Part shown: piece by piece, positions 13,443 through 28,916 of the stretch
Numbering within the stretch: the first letter of the stretch is position 1
How the letters are laid out: every line of letters starts with the position of its first letter
Assembly (NCBI RefSeq): GCF_028607085.1
Contig: NZ_CP117411.1
Location: 620,001-684,000 of the forward strand
Origin: Sphingomonas naphthae
GTDB lineage: Bacteria > Pseudomonadota > Alphaproteobacteria > Sphingomonadales > Sphingomonadaceae
DNA length: 64,000 nt
Direction of reading: 5' to 3'
Program-made: the position numbers and the translations under genes
The notes under the pieces: model-generated
Databases searched by the model: none
The model's input: the letters and a program-made list of their open reading frames with translations, nothing else
Told to the model about the DNA's origin: nothing

Positions 13443-13496
13443 TGGCCGCGCACCCGCTGAAAGGTGGGCTGAGTGACACGGACTCGAGGAAAATAC

Positions 13497-17648
<4,152 letters not shown>

Positions 17649-17658
17649 CGAACCTGAG

Positions 17659-17798
17659 AGCCCTCTCCCGCTTGCGGGAGAGGGTAGGGTGAGGGTCTTC
17701 TTCTCCTGCCGGGTGCGGGAGGGCAGAAGAAGAAGACCCTCACCTCCCACCGCCCAAGGGCGGCGGGTCCCTCCTCTCCCGCCTTGCGGGAGAGGGCT
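17659..17798. repeat. 140-base inverted-repeat element between rpoB and rpoC
   Basis: The outer arms are AGCCCTCTCCCGC (17659-17671) with its mirror ending at 17798. The inner arms GTGAGGGTCTTCTTCT (17689-17704) and its exact complement (17728-17743) flank a short loop. The element also contains sub-hairpins CTCTCCCGC-TTG-CGGGAGAG at each end. It resembles the CCCTCTCCCGC-type intergenic repeats of proteobacteria and ends five bases before the in-frame ATG at 17803. Confidence 0.75.
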
Positions 17799-17817
17799 TT
17801 AGATGAGGGATTGCCCC

Positions 17818-22098
<4,281 letters not shown>

Positions 22099-22122
22099 TC
22101 CGGTAACGGATTACGGGCTGAG

Positions 22123-22158
22123 CGGCCGCCGTGGGGGAGACCCCGCGGCGGCCGTTTT
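22123..22158 (+). terminator. Rho-independent terminator of rpoBC
   Basis: A 14-bp stem (CGGCCGCCGTGGGG with CCCCGCGGCGGCCG, one G-T wobble) and a four-base loop are followed by TTTT-GG-TTTT, 25 bases after the rpoC stop. This is the strongest intrinsic terminator in the window. Confidence 0.9.
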
Positions 22159-22189
22159 GGTTTTGGGGGCGACGGTTGGGGCGGGCGGC

Positions 22190-22335
22190 GTAATTCCTCC
22201 CCAAGCTCGCTTGGGGAGGGGAACCGTCGCGAAGCGATGGTGGAGGGGTATCCCCGTCATCCGCCGCGCGCAGACCCCTCCACCCCCGGCTGCGCCGGCG
22301 GTCCCCCTCCCCGAGCAAGCTCAGGGAGGAATTAC
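22190..22335. repeat. Compound inverted repeat (CCTCCCC-AAGC type)
   Basis: The outer arms GTAATTCCTCCCC (22190-22202) and its mirror at 22323-22335 are nearly perfect. Each end also carries an internal hairpin (CCTCCCCAAGC-TCGC-TTGGGGAGG on the left), and inner arms GGTGGAGGGGT and ACCCCTCCACC meet near the centre. It fills the space between the rpoC terminator and the convergent lipoprotein gene. Confidence 0.75.
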
Positions 22336-22339
22336 GTGC

Positions 22340-22639
22340 TTACTGCTCGTCGCTGCGGGCGATGGTGCTGATGGCGATGCGGTTGTCGCGCGCCCATTTG
22401 GTCAGGCAGTCGGTCTGCGCGGTCGGCAGGGCTTCGTCGCCGGCGCTCTTGCGGCCGTAGAAGAAGGCGCCAGCGCCATCGACCCGCCAGGCGATATCGT
22501 CGGGGTCGATCCCGCACGCCGTCATCGCCTCGCTCGCCTCCAGCGCGGTGGTCTTGTTATGCGGCAGGATCTGGCGGACGACATCGCAGCCGGCGAGGGG
22601 GAGGGTGGCGAGGGCGATCAGGATCAGGGGGAGGCGCAT
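22340..22639 (-). CDS. Small predicted lipoprotein, unknown function
   Basis: A 99-residue protein starting with a lipoprotein signal (MRLPLILIALATLPLAGC, acylated cysteine C18). The mature part is short, polar and has two further cysteines, in MTACGID and QTDCLTKW, that could form a disulfide in the periplasm. I chose ATG 22639 because the lipobox sits at the expected distance; an ATG 12 codons upstream gives an implausible leader. It is separated from nlpD by a perfect hairpin repeat and is probably its own unit. No family recognised. Confidence 0.75.
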   Translation of the reverse strand: MRLPLILIALATLPLAGCDVVRQILPHNKTTALEASEAMTACGIDPDDIAWRVDGAGAFFYGRKSAGDEALPTAQTDCLTKWARDNRIAISTIARSDEQ

Positions 22640-22698
22640 TGGCGCATGGTAGCCGTTATGGCGGGGGCAATCCACCGCGTCCGGTTGCTGAACGCGAT

Positions 22699-22776
22699 GT
22701 GCTCCGGCGCAGGCCGGAGCCCAGGGTTACAAGGCGCACCCCCAGCCACCCTGGGCTCCGGCCTGCGCCGGAGCAC
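22699..22776. repeat. Perfect 29-bp inverted repeat (CTCCGGCGCAGGCCGGAG type)
   Basis: Arms 22699-22727 and 22748-22776 are exactly complementary over 29 bases with a 20-base loop; each arm contains a smaller palindrome GCTCCGGC-GCAG-GCCGGAGC. It separates the nlpD stop from the lipoprotein gene. A diverged copy lies at 28831-28908 in the ccm operon. Confidence 0.85.
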
Positions 22777-22797
22777 GTTACCGCAAAAAAATCGCGC

Positions 22798-23886
22798 TTA
22801 GTTCAGCAGCCCGATCGGGTTCACCGGCTTGCGGCCCTGGCGGATTTCGAAGTGGAGTTGCGGCTCGCTCACCTGGCCGGTGTCGCCGGCCCTGGCGATG
22901 ATCTGGCCCTTCTTCACCGCTTGGCCGCGCGCCACCAGCAGGCTGTCGCAATTGCCATAAGCGGTGATCCAGCCGTCGCCGTGGCGGAGGAGGACGAGGC
23001 CGCCGAAGATGGCGATGCCCTCGCCGGCATAGGCCACGGTGCCATCGGCGGCGGCCATGACGGGGTCGCCCTTGCGCGCGGCGATGTTGATGCCGTCGTT
23101 GCGGCGGCCATCGCCGGTGGTGCCGAACGGGCGGAGGATCGCGCCCTTCAGCGGCCACAGGAAGCGCCCGGCGAAGCTGGCGGGCTCGGCGACGGGCGTG
23201 GTCGGCGGCGGCACGGTGCGCGGCGTGGGGGCTGGGCGGACGGGCGCCTTCTGCGCGGTCTCGGCCGGTTCGCCGCCCGTCACGATATCGTCGATGTTGA
23301 TCTGGAAGGCCGACGCGCGCTGTTCCATCGACATGGCCGCCACCTCGGTCTTGCCGGGGATCAGCAACCGGCCGCCTTCGCGCAACACATAGGGCGGCTC
23401 GAGCTGGTTCAGTTCGACGATGCGCGACCAGCTGACGCCATAGGCGCGGGCGATGGCGATGCCGCTCTGGCCGCGCTGGATGCGGTGATAGCGGCCGCCG
23501 GGAATATTGAGGCGCTGACCGATGCGGACGGGGTAGGGCGGGGCGATGCCGTTGGCGCCCGCGATCGCCTCCAGCCCGGCACCGGTTTTCTCGGCGATGC
23601 GGCCGAGATTGTCGCCGGCGACAACGACATAGGTGGAGGCGGGGATTTCGGTTGCGGTGGCGCCGGCCTTGCGCGCCTCCCACGCGGCCGCCGGCTGGCG
23701 GACGGCGGTGGGGCGCTTGACCGGCGCGGGCTTCGGCCTGGCAGGCGTGTGGCCGGGGAGTTTCTGGATGCGCTTGTCTTCCGGCCATTGCTCGACCGGC
23801 GGGGGCGGCAGCGGCTGGCGCTGGCGAGGGCCGGAGACGCAGCCGGCGAGGAGGGCCAGCAGCGCGATGCCCCCCCAGCGCCTCAT
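22798..23886 (-). CDS. nlpD: NlpD-like lipoprotein: LysM repeats plus degenerate M23 (LytM) domain
   Basis: A 362-residue lipoprotein (C16 in LLAGC). A Pro-rich linker leads to two LysM peptidoglycan-binding modules (about 85-130 and 132-178) and a C-terminal LytM/M23 domain (about 240-362). The zinc ligands expected of an active endopeptidase are partly lost: the H-x3-D motif reads N263-x3-N267, and H-x-H reads Q343-x-H345. NlpD of E. coli is likewise inactive and activates amidase AmiC at the septum, so the same role is inferred here. The neighbour surE supports orthology, since surE also lies near nlpD in E. coli. Start and surE stop overlap (ATGA). Confidence 0.88.
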   Translation of the reverse strand: MRRWGGIALLALLAGCVSGPRQRQPLPPPPVEQWPEDKRIQKLPGHTPARPKPAPVKRPTAVRQPAAAWEARKAGATATEIPASTYVVVAGDNLGRIAEKTGAGLEAIAGANGIAPPYPVRIGQRLNIPGGRYHRIQRGQSGIAIARAYGVSWSRIVELNQLEPPYVLREGGRLLIPGKTEVAAMSMEQRASAFQINIDDIVTGGEPAETAQKAPVRPAPTPRTVPPPTTPVAEPASFAGRFLWPLKGAILRPFGTTGDGRRNDGINIAARKGDPVMAAADGTVAYAGEGIAIFGGLVLLRHGDGWITAYGNCDSLLVARGQAVKKGQIIARAGDTGQVSEPQLHFEIRQGRKPVNPIGLLN

Positions 23887-24650
23887 GCGTAGACCCCCGC
23901 GAGGCCCGCGAGCGAAGGGCGGTGGGTGTGATCGAGGTGGAGCGGCGTGACCGAGACGTAACCGGCGCGCACCGTCTCGAGATCGGTCTCGCCGGTGAAG
24001 GTGTCGGGCGTGACCCCGGCGAGATCGAACCAATAATAAGTGAAGCCGCGCGGATCGACCCGTTCGTCGATCGTCAGCCGGCCGTAATCGCGCAGGCCCT
24101 GTCCGGCGACGCGGATGCCCTTGACCTCGTCGGGCATCCGCGCGGGGAAGTTGATGTTGACGAGCGTGCGGGGCGCCCAGTCGATGTCGAGCAGCGGGCG
24201 GAGCGCGCGTTCGCCCCACGCCTCGGCCGCCTCGAAGGTGGCGGCCTCGCCGATGCCGCGCCGCGCGTAGATCTGGCTGAGCGCGACCGAGCGGATGCCC
24301 GCCAGCGCGCCCTCGGCGGCGGCAGAGACGGTGCCCGAATAGCCGACGTCCTCGGCGAGATTGGCGCCGCGGTTGACGCCCGACAGGATCAGGTCGGGCC
24401 GCGCGTCCTTCATCACATGGCCCAGCGCCATCATCACCGCATCGGTCGGCGTGCCGGCGACGGCGTAGCGTTTCTCGCCCATCTTCCGCATTCGCACGGG
24501 CCGGGTGAGGGTGAGCGAGCGGCCCGCGCCGGACTGCTCCTCGGCCGGCGCGACGATTGTGATATCGTCCGACAGGGTGCGCGCGATCCGTTCCAGCACG
24601 GCGAAGCCGGGGGCGTTGATGCCGTCGTCGTTGGTGAGGAGGATGCGCAT
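23883..24650 (-). CDS. surE: 5-prime-nucleotidase SurE
   Basis: A 255-residue SurE-family phosphatase that removes phosphate from nucleoside 5-prime- and 3-prime-monophosphates and is linked to stationary-phase survival. The metal site is visible in [15 protein letters not shown] (D8, D9) and in SGVNRGANLAEDVGYSGTV. Length is normal. It is the middle gene of the minus-strand operon serS-surE-nlpD: its ATG shares one base with the serS stop (TGATG), and its stop overlaps the nlpD start by four bases. Confidence 0.96.
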   Translation of the reverse strand: MRILLTNDDGINAPGFAVLERIARTLSDDITIVAPAEEQSGAGRSLTLTRPVRMRKMGEKRYAVAGTPTDAVMMALGHVMKDARPDLILSGVNRGANLAEDVGYSGTVSAAAEGALAGIRSVALSQIYARRGIGEAATFEAAEAWGERALRPLLDIDWAPRTLVNINFPARMPDEVKGIRVAGQGLRDYGRLTIDERVDPRGFTYYWFDLAGVTPDTFTGETDLETVRAGYVSVTPLHLDHTHRPSLAGLAGVYA

Positions 24651-25924
24651 CAGGGCACCAGCCGCTCGATGCCGCCCATGTAAGGCACCAGCACATCGGG
24701 GATGCGGACCGACCCGTCGGCCTCCTGATAATTTTCCAGCACCGCGACGAGCGTGCGGCCGACGGCGAGGCCGGAGCCGTTGAGCGTGTGAACGAAGCGC
24801 GTGCCCTTGGCCCCGGCGGCGCGGGTGCGGGCGCCCATGCGGCGCGCCTGGAAGTCGCCGCAGTTGGAGCAGGAGGATATCTCGCGATACTTGGTCTGGC
24901 CGGGCAGCCACACCTCGAGATCGTAGGTCTTGATCGCGCCGAAGCCCATGTCGCCCGCGCACAGCAGCATCTTGCGATAGGGCAGGCCGAGCGCCTGGAG
25001 GATCGCCTCGGCGGCGGCGGTCATCCGCTCATGCTCCGCCTCGGAGGTTTCGGGCGTGGTGATCGAGACCAGCTCGACCTTCTCGAACTGATGCTGGCGG
25101 ATCAGGCCGCGCGTGTCGCGCCCGGCGGCGCCCGCCTCGGCGCGGAAACATTGGGTGAGCGCGGTGAGGCGCAGCGGCAAGGTCGCTTCGTCGAGAATCT
25201 GCTCGCGCACCAGATTGGTGAGCGAGACCTCGGCGGTGGGGATCAGCCAGCGATCGTCGGTGGTGTGGAACAGATCCTCGGCGAATTTCGGCAACTGGCC
25301 GGTGCCAAACAGCGCGTCCGACCGCACCATCAGCGGCGGGGCGACCTCGGTATAGCCCTGCCCCTCGGTCTGGCGATCGAGCATGAACTGGCCGAGCGCG
25401 CGGTTGAGGCGGGCCATCCGCCCCTTCAGCACCGCGAAGCGCGCGCCGGAGATGGCGGCGGCGCTCTCGAAATCGAGGCCCAGCGCCGGGGCGAAATCGG
25501 CATGGTCGCGGGGCGCGAAATCGAATTGGCGGGGCTCGCCCCAGCGGGCGACCTCGACATTGCCGTCCTCGTCGGCGCCCTCGGGCACGTCGGCGGCGGG
25601 CAGGTTGGGCAGCGCGGCGAGCGTCTCGTCGATATGGGCGGCGAGCTTGCCTTCCTCGGCCTCCAGCGTGGGCATCCGCTCCTTGAGCGCGGCGACCTCG
25701 GCCATCAGGCTGGCGGCGGTCGCCTCGTCCTTCCGCGCCTTGGCCGCGCCGATCGCTTTGGAGGCTTCGTTGCGGCGCGCCTGCGCCCCCTGAAGCTCGT
25801 GCCCGATCGCGCGGCGGCGCTCGTCCAGCGCGGCGATCGAGGCGGCCATGGGGGCGAGGCCGCGTCGGGCGAGGCCCGTATCGAAGCCATCGGGGTCGTC
25901 GCGGATCAGCCGTATGTCGTGCAT
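24650..25924 (-). CDS. serS: Seryl-tRNA synthetase
   Basis: A 424-residue class II aminoacyl-tRNA synthetase that charges tRNA-Ser and tRNA-Sec with serine. The N-terminal coiled-coil arm (about residues 28-100, rich in Ala, Arg and Glu) grips the long variable arm of the tRNA. Class II motif 2 is seen in [20 protein letters not shown] and motif 3 in [18 protein letters not shown]. The initiating ATG gives the usual [10 protein letters not shown] start. It is the first gene of the operon with surE and nlpD; the promoter must lie in 25925-26025, shared with the divergent plus-strand gene. Confidence 0.97.
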   Translation of the reverse strand: MHDIRLIRDDPDGFDTGLARRGLAPMAASIAALDERRRAIGHELQGAQARRNEASKAIGAAKARKDEATAASLMAEVAALKERMPTLEAEEGKLAAHIDETLAALPNLPAADVPEGADEDGNVEVARWGEPRQFDFAPRDHADFAPALGLDFESAAAISGARFAVLKGRMARLNRALGQFMLDRQTEGQGYTEVAPPLMVRSDALFGTGQLPKFAEDLFHTTDDRWLIPTAEVSLTNLVREQILDEATLPLRLTALTQCFRAEAGAAGRDTRGLIRQHQFEKVELVSITTPETSEAEHERMTAAAEAILQALGLPYRKMLLCAGDMGFGAIKTYDLEVWLPGQTKYREISSCSNCGDFQARRMGARTRAAGAKGTRFVHTLNGSGLAVGRTLVAVLENYQEADGSVRIPDVLVPYMGGIERLVP

Positions 25925-26025
25925 GGCTTGAGGCTATGGCCGCCGCTCGTGACAGGTGCAAGCGGCAACGGAATCGGGGCACGCCGCGTTCATGGGGGGT
26001 ATCCAGAACAGAAAAGGAGCTGGCG

Positions 26026-26469
26026 ATGCGCCTGGCACATAACAGCGTGGTGGTGGTGGCCGATGGGCGGAAGATGCTGTTCTTCCGCAACGAAGGCGAT
26101 GCCGAATATCCGAACCTGACGGTCGAGGATCAGGATTATCATCCCAATCCCAGGACGGGTGAGCAGGCGACCGATCAGGCGGGCCGTGCCTCCAACACGA
26201 TCGGCGGGCGCGCCAGTTCGGTCGAGCCGACCGACTTCCACCAGATCGAGGAAGATCGCTTCGCCGCCCAGACTGTCGCGCTGCTCAATAAAAAGGCGCT
26301 GGCCGGCGACTACGAACAGTTGATCATCGTGGCGCCCGCGCAAACCCTTGGTGAAATGCGCAAACATTATCACAAGGAGACCGAGAAGCGGCTCAAGGGC
26401 GAGATCGCCAAGGATCTGACGGGTCATCCGGTCGATCAGATCGAGAAGATCATTGTGGAACAGGAATGA
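26026..26469 (+). CDS. Host-attachment-family protein
   Basis: A 147-residue soluble protein. The features VVVVADGRKMLFFRN at the N-terminus, a central region with RASSVEPTDFHQIEEDRFA, and IIVAPAQTLGEMRKHY-type C-terminal residues match proteins annotated as required for attachment to host cells, first named in Agrobacterium. The fold resembles peptide-release-factor-like domains, but the biochemical role is unknown. ATG 26026 follows a good AAGGAG box by seven bases; the frame stays open 30 codons upstream without a better start. It is probably monocistronic and divergent from serS. Confidence 0.82.
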   Translation: MRLAHNSVVVVADGRKMLFFRNEGDAEYPNLTVEDQDYHPNPRTGEQATDQAGRASNTIGGRASSVEPTDFHQIEEDRFAAQTVALLNKKALAGDYEQLIIVAPAQTLGEMRKHYHKETEKRLKGEIAKDLTGHPVDQIEKIIVEQE

Positions 26470-26582
26470 GGCGCACGGGTTAATCCTGTGACTGTTCTGT
26501 TGCGATCACGTTTCATCGTGTGGACGGAACCGTTGAACGCAGTTTCGTGCCGTTTCGGCACCGCAATTTGAGGAGACACACC

Positions 26583-27170
26583 ATGCAGCATAAGATGATC
26601 TTGCTTGCTGGCGCGGCCTTCGCCCTGACCAGCGCGCCCCTTCTGGCGCAGGATATGCCCGCTCCGGCGCAGGCGACCGACACCGCCGCCGCCACGACCA
26701 CCGCGGCCCCCACCGCCGTCGACATCACGGTCGGCAAGAAGGTGGTCGATGCCCAGGGCGGCGCCGTCGGCACCGTCGCGCAAGTGCAGGGCGACGTCGC
26801 CGTCGTCGATACCGGCACGACCAAGGCGGGTGTCGCCAAGGGCTCGTTCGCGGCCAAAGGCGCCGATCTGGTGCTCGGCATGACCAAGGCGCAGCTGGAC
26901 GAGGCCGCCAAGGGCCAGCAGGCGACCGCGCAGGCCGATACCGCCGCCGCGATCACGCCGGGTGCGGCCGTCGCCGACGCTCAGGGCGGCGCGGTCGGCA
27001 AGATCGAGGCCGTCGAGGGCGATTTCGTGACCGTCGCGACGGCCAGCAACGTGAAGGCCAAGCTGCCGAAGACCGCCTTCGCCAAGGGCCCCAACGGGCT
27101 GGTGATCGGCATGACGGCGACCCAGCTCGAGGAAGCCGCCAAGGGCAGCACCCCCGCGCCGTCGATGTAA
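26583..27170 (+). CDS. Exported protein with two tandem copies of a small barrel-like domain
   Basis: A 195-residue protein with a Sec signal peptide (cleavage near PLLAQ, residue 22) and an Ala/Thr/Pro linker. Two repeats of about 65 residues follow: VGKKVVDAQGGAVGTVAQV and its partner GAAVADAQGGAVGKIEAVEG. Both run on to a strand-rich section and end with LVLGMTKAQLDEAAKG or LVIGMTATQLEEAAKG. The repeated D-x-QGG-x-VG turn recalls PRC-barrel domains, but this is only resemblance. No cysteines are seen. It has an AGGAG site before ATG 26583 and looks monocistronic, perhaps an envelope or stress protein. Confidence 0.72.
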   Translation: MQHKMILLAGAAFALTSAPLLAQDMPAPAQATDTAAATTTAAPTAVDITVGKKVVDAQGGAVGTVAQVQGDVAVVDTGTTKAGVAKGSFAAKGADLVLGMTKAQLDEAAKGQQATAQADTAAAITPGAAVADAQGGAVGKIEAVEGDFVTVATASNVKAKLPKTAFAKGPNGLVIGMTATQLEEAAKGSTPAPSM

Positions 27171-27340
27171 TTTCCATAGAGTCGTCAAGACTGTTGCAGG
27201 CGCGCGTCACCCATCGCGGGTGGCGCGCGTCGCGCTTGTGCGGCGCTCCCGGCATTGGTATTGGGCCGCCCGGGGCAGGCCCGCGACACCGCGACATATG
27301 TCCGGCTCGCGGTCCCGGCGGGGAGCGTGACGTGGTGAGC

Positions 27341-27802
27341 ATGGCGACGGTGGCAAGCGACAAACCCGGCCTTCCAGGGGCGGCAAACGACGATCTGATC
27401 CACGGCGATTATCGGCCGAGCAACGACGAGCCCTTCATGGGGCCGCGTCAGCAGGCCTATTTCCGGCGGAAGCTGCTCAACTGGAAGGATTCGATCCTCC
27501 TCGAAGCGCAGGGCACGCTGGCCCAGCTTCAGACCGATTCGCTGCGCGAGGCCGACATCACCGATCGCGCGTCGAGCGAGACCGACTGGTCGATCGAGTT
27601 GCGCACCCGCGATCGCCAGCGCAAGCTGATTTCCAAGATCGACGCCGCGCTGCGCCGCATCGAGGAAGGCGAGTACGGCTATTGCGAGGTGACCGGCGAA
27701 CCGATCTCCCTCGGCCGCCTCGAAGCCCGCCCGATCGCGACGATGACGGTGGAAGCGCAGGAGCGCCACGAGCGCAACGAGAAGATCTCGCGCGAGGAAT
27801 AG
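27341..27802 (+). CDS. dksA: RNA polymerase-binding transcription factor DksA, single-cysteine form
   Basis: A 153-residue DksA. The coiled-coil tip needed in the secondary channel of RNA polymerase is intact: D72-x2-D75-x-A77 (DITDRA). The zinc-finger region keeps only C115; the other three ligand positions read T118, T136 and A139, a pattern known in several alphaproteobacterial DksA proteins that fold without zinc. DksA works with ppGpp to retune rRNA, tRNA and amino-acid gene transcription. ATG 27341 is used; in-frame GTG codons at 27332 and 27335 are closer to the GGGGAG box and could be the true start. A terminator follows the stop. Confidence 0.94.
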   Translation: MATVASDKPGLPGAANDDLIHGDYRPSNDEPFMGPRQQAYFRRKLLNWKDSILLEAQGTLAQLQTDSLREADITDRASSETDWSIELRTRDRQRKLISKIDAALRRIEEGEYGYCEVTGEPISLGRLEARPIATMTVEAQERHERNEKISREE

Positions 27803-27833
27803 AAGCGGACGGCACCGAACGGGCCGCTTTTTT
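27803..27833 (+). terminator. Intrinsic terminator of dksA
   Basis: AAGCGG (27803-27808) pairs with CCGCTT (27824-27829), with further partial pairing inside, and a run of six Ts (27828-27833) follows. It begins just after the dksA stop codon. Confidence 0.65.
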
Positions 27834-27959
27834 GATGTCTTGTGTTGGCAGGCTCAGGCCGGATGGGCGATCTGCGCGCGGGTTCGGGCGCCTCATCCCA
27901 TCGGCCGGGATCGCGCTCGCTTCACAGCCCCGGCCGGCCGTACTAAGGCGCAGCTTCCG

Positions 27960-28673
27960 ATGCACGCCTTCGCCAACCCCGCTCGATTCCTCTCCATCGC
28001 GAGGCCGCTGACCGGCTGGCTCGGCTGGTGCGGCGCGCTGCTGATCGCGGTGGCGGCCGTCGCCGGGCTCGGCTTCACGCCGCGCGACTATCTTCAGGGC
28101 GATACCGTCCGCATCATGTACGTCCACGTGCCCTCGGCGTGGCTCGGCATGGCGGGGTGGAGCGCGATCGCGGTGGCGAGCCTGATGGAATTGGTCTGGC
28201 GTCATCCACTGGCGGCGATCGCCGCGCGGGCGTCGGCCGTGCCGGGGGCGCTGTTCACCTTCCTCTGCCTCGCCAGCGGCTCGATCTGGGGCCGGCCGAC
28301 GTGGGGGACGTGGTGGGAATGGGACGGGCGGATGACCTCCATGCTGGTCCTGCTGTTCCTCTATTTCGGCTATATCGGGCTTGCGTCGGCGCGGGGGCCG
28401 GGGGCGGCGGGCAGCCGGATCGTCGCGGTGTTTGGCCTGTTCGGGGCGATCAACCTGCCGATCATCCATTATTCGGTGCTGTGGTGGCGCACCTTGCATC
28501 AGGGCCAGTCGATCGGCCTCGGCGGGTCCAGCATCGACGGATCGATCCTGTGGCCGCTGCCGATCGCGATGCTGGGGTTCAGCCTGCTGTTCGGCGCGAT
28601 CGTGCTGATGCGGATGCGGGCGATGCTGGCCGATATCAAGGTCGAGGCGCGGATGCGGCGGATGGCGGCATGA
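27960..28673 (+). CDS. ccmC: Heme exporter protein CcmC
   Basis: A 237-residue, six-helix membrane protein of System I cytochrome c maturation. It loads periplasmic heme onto CcmE. The tryptophan-rich WWD motif is clear (W118, W119, E120, W121, D122 in TWWEWDGRMTS), flanked by the external heme-ligand histidines H56 (YVHVPSAW) and the one in NLPIIHYSVLWW. ATG 27960 gives the usual N-terminus; no strong ribosome-binding site is seen. It heads ccmCDEFGHI. CcmA and CcmB, the ATPase half of the transporter, are not in the window and must lie elsewhere. Confidence 0.96.
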   Translation: MHAFANPARFLSIARPLTGWLGWCGALLIAVAAVAGLGFTPRDYLQGDTVRIMYVHVPSAWLGMAGWSAIAVASLMELVWRHPLAAIAARASAVPGALFTFLCLASGSIWGRPTWGTWWEWDGRMTSMLVLLFLYFGYIGLASARGPGAAGSRIVAVFGLFGAINLPIIHYSVLWWRTLHQGQSIGLGGSSIDGSILWPLPIAMLGFSLLFGAIVLMRMRAMLADIKVEARMRRMAA

Positions 28674-28807
28674 GCCACTGGCCGTTCGTGATCGCCGCCT
28701 ACGCACTGGTGCTGATCGGCACCGGGGGCGTGACGCTGTGGAGCTATGTCGCGATGCGCCGCGCCGAGGCGCGTGCCGCTGCGCTGACGGGGCGGCGCGA
28801 GGCGTGA
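28670..28807 (+). CDS. ccmD: Heme exporter protein CcmD
   Basis: A 45-residue single-helix membrane protein: SHWPFVIAAYALVLIGTGG begins the helix, and an Arg-rich cytoplasmic tail follows. CcmD helps release holo-CcmE from the CcmABC complex. Its ATG overlaps the ccmC stop (ATGA). Size, topology and position between ccmC and ccmE make the call firm despite weak sequence conservation in this family. Confidence 0.9.
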   Translation: MSHWPFVIAAYALVLIGTGGVTLWSYVAMRRAEARAAALTGRREA

Positions 28808-28830
28808 GCGGTTGGAGCCAGTTCGCTGCC

Positions 28831-28908
28831 GTACCCCTGCGGAGGCAGGGGGCCAGAGCCCCATGCGCTGCGCTTTGTAACCCTGGGCTCTTGCCTGCGC
28901 AGGAGCAC
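28831..28908. repeat. Imperfect inverted repeat inside the ccm operon
   Basis: The right arm CCCTGGGCTCTTGCCTGCGC (28881-28900), continued by AGGAGCAC, pairs imperfectly with the left arm at 28831-28858. It is the same family as the perfect repeat at 22699-22776. It fills the gap between ccmD and ccmE and ends eight bases before the ccmE start. Confidence 0.65.
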
Positions 28909-28916
28909 GGACTCGT

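Larger units (their letters stand above)
12915..13496 (+). other. rpoB: Long intergenic region and leader upstream of rpoB
   Basis: This 582-base stretch has no supported gene. It holds a GC hairpin (13052-13069, CCCCGGC/GCCGGGG), an imperfect inverted repeat of the GCGAAGCAATCCAG type (13123-13193), a TATATA box (13243-13248), and from about 13260 a structured leader ending in a terminator-like hairpin and a second hairpin before rpoB. In many bacteria rplJ-rplL lie here; they are absent. Confidence 0.6.

Noticed and set aside
26526-26555. GGAAC with downstream CGTTT before the duplicated-domain gene, resembling an EcfG promoter
   Set aside because: The spacer is about 20 bases, too long for the usual pattern.
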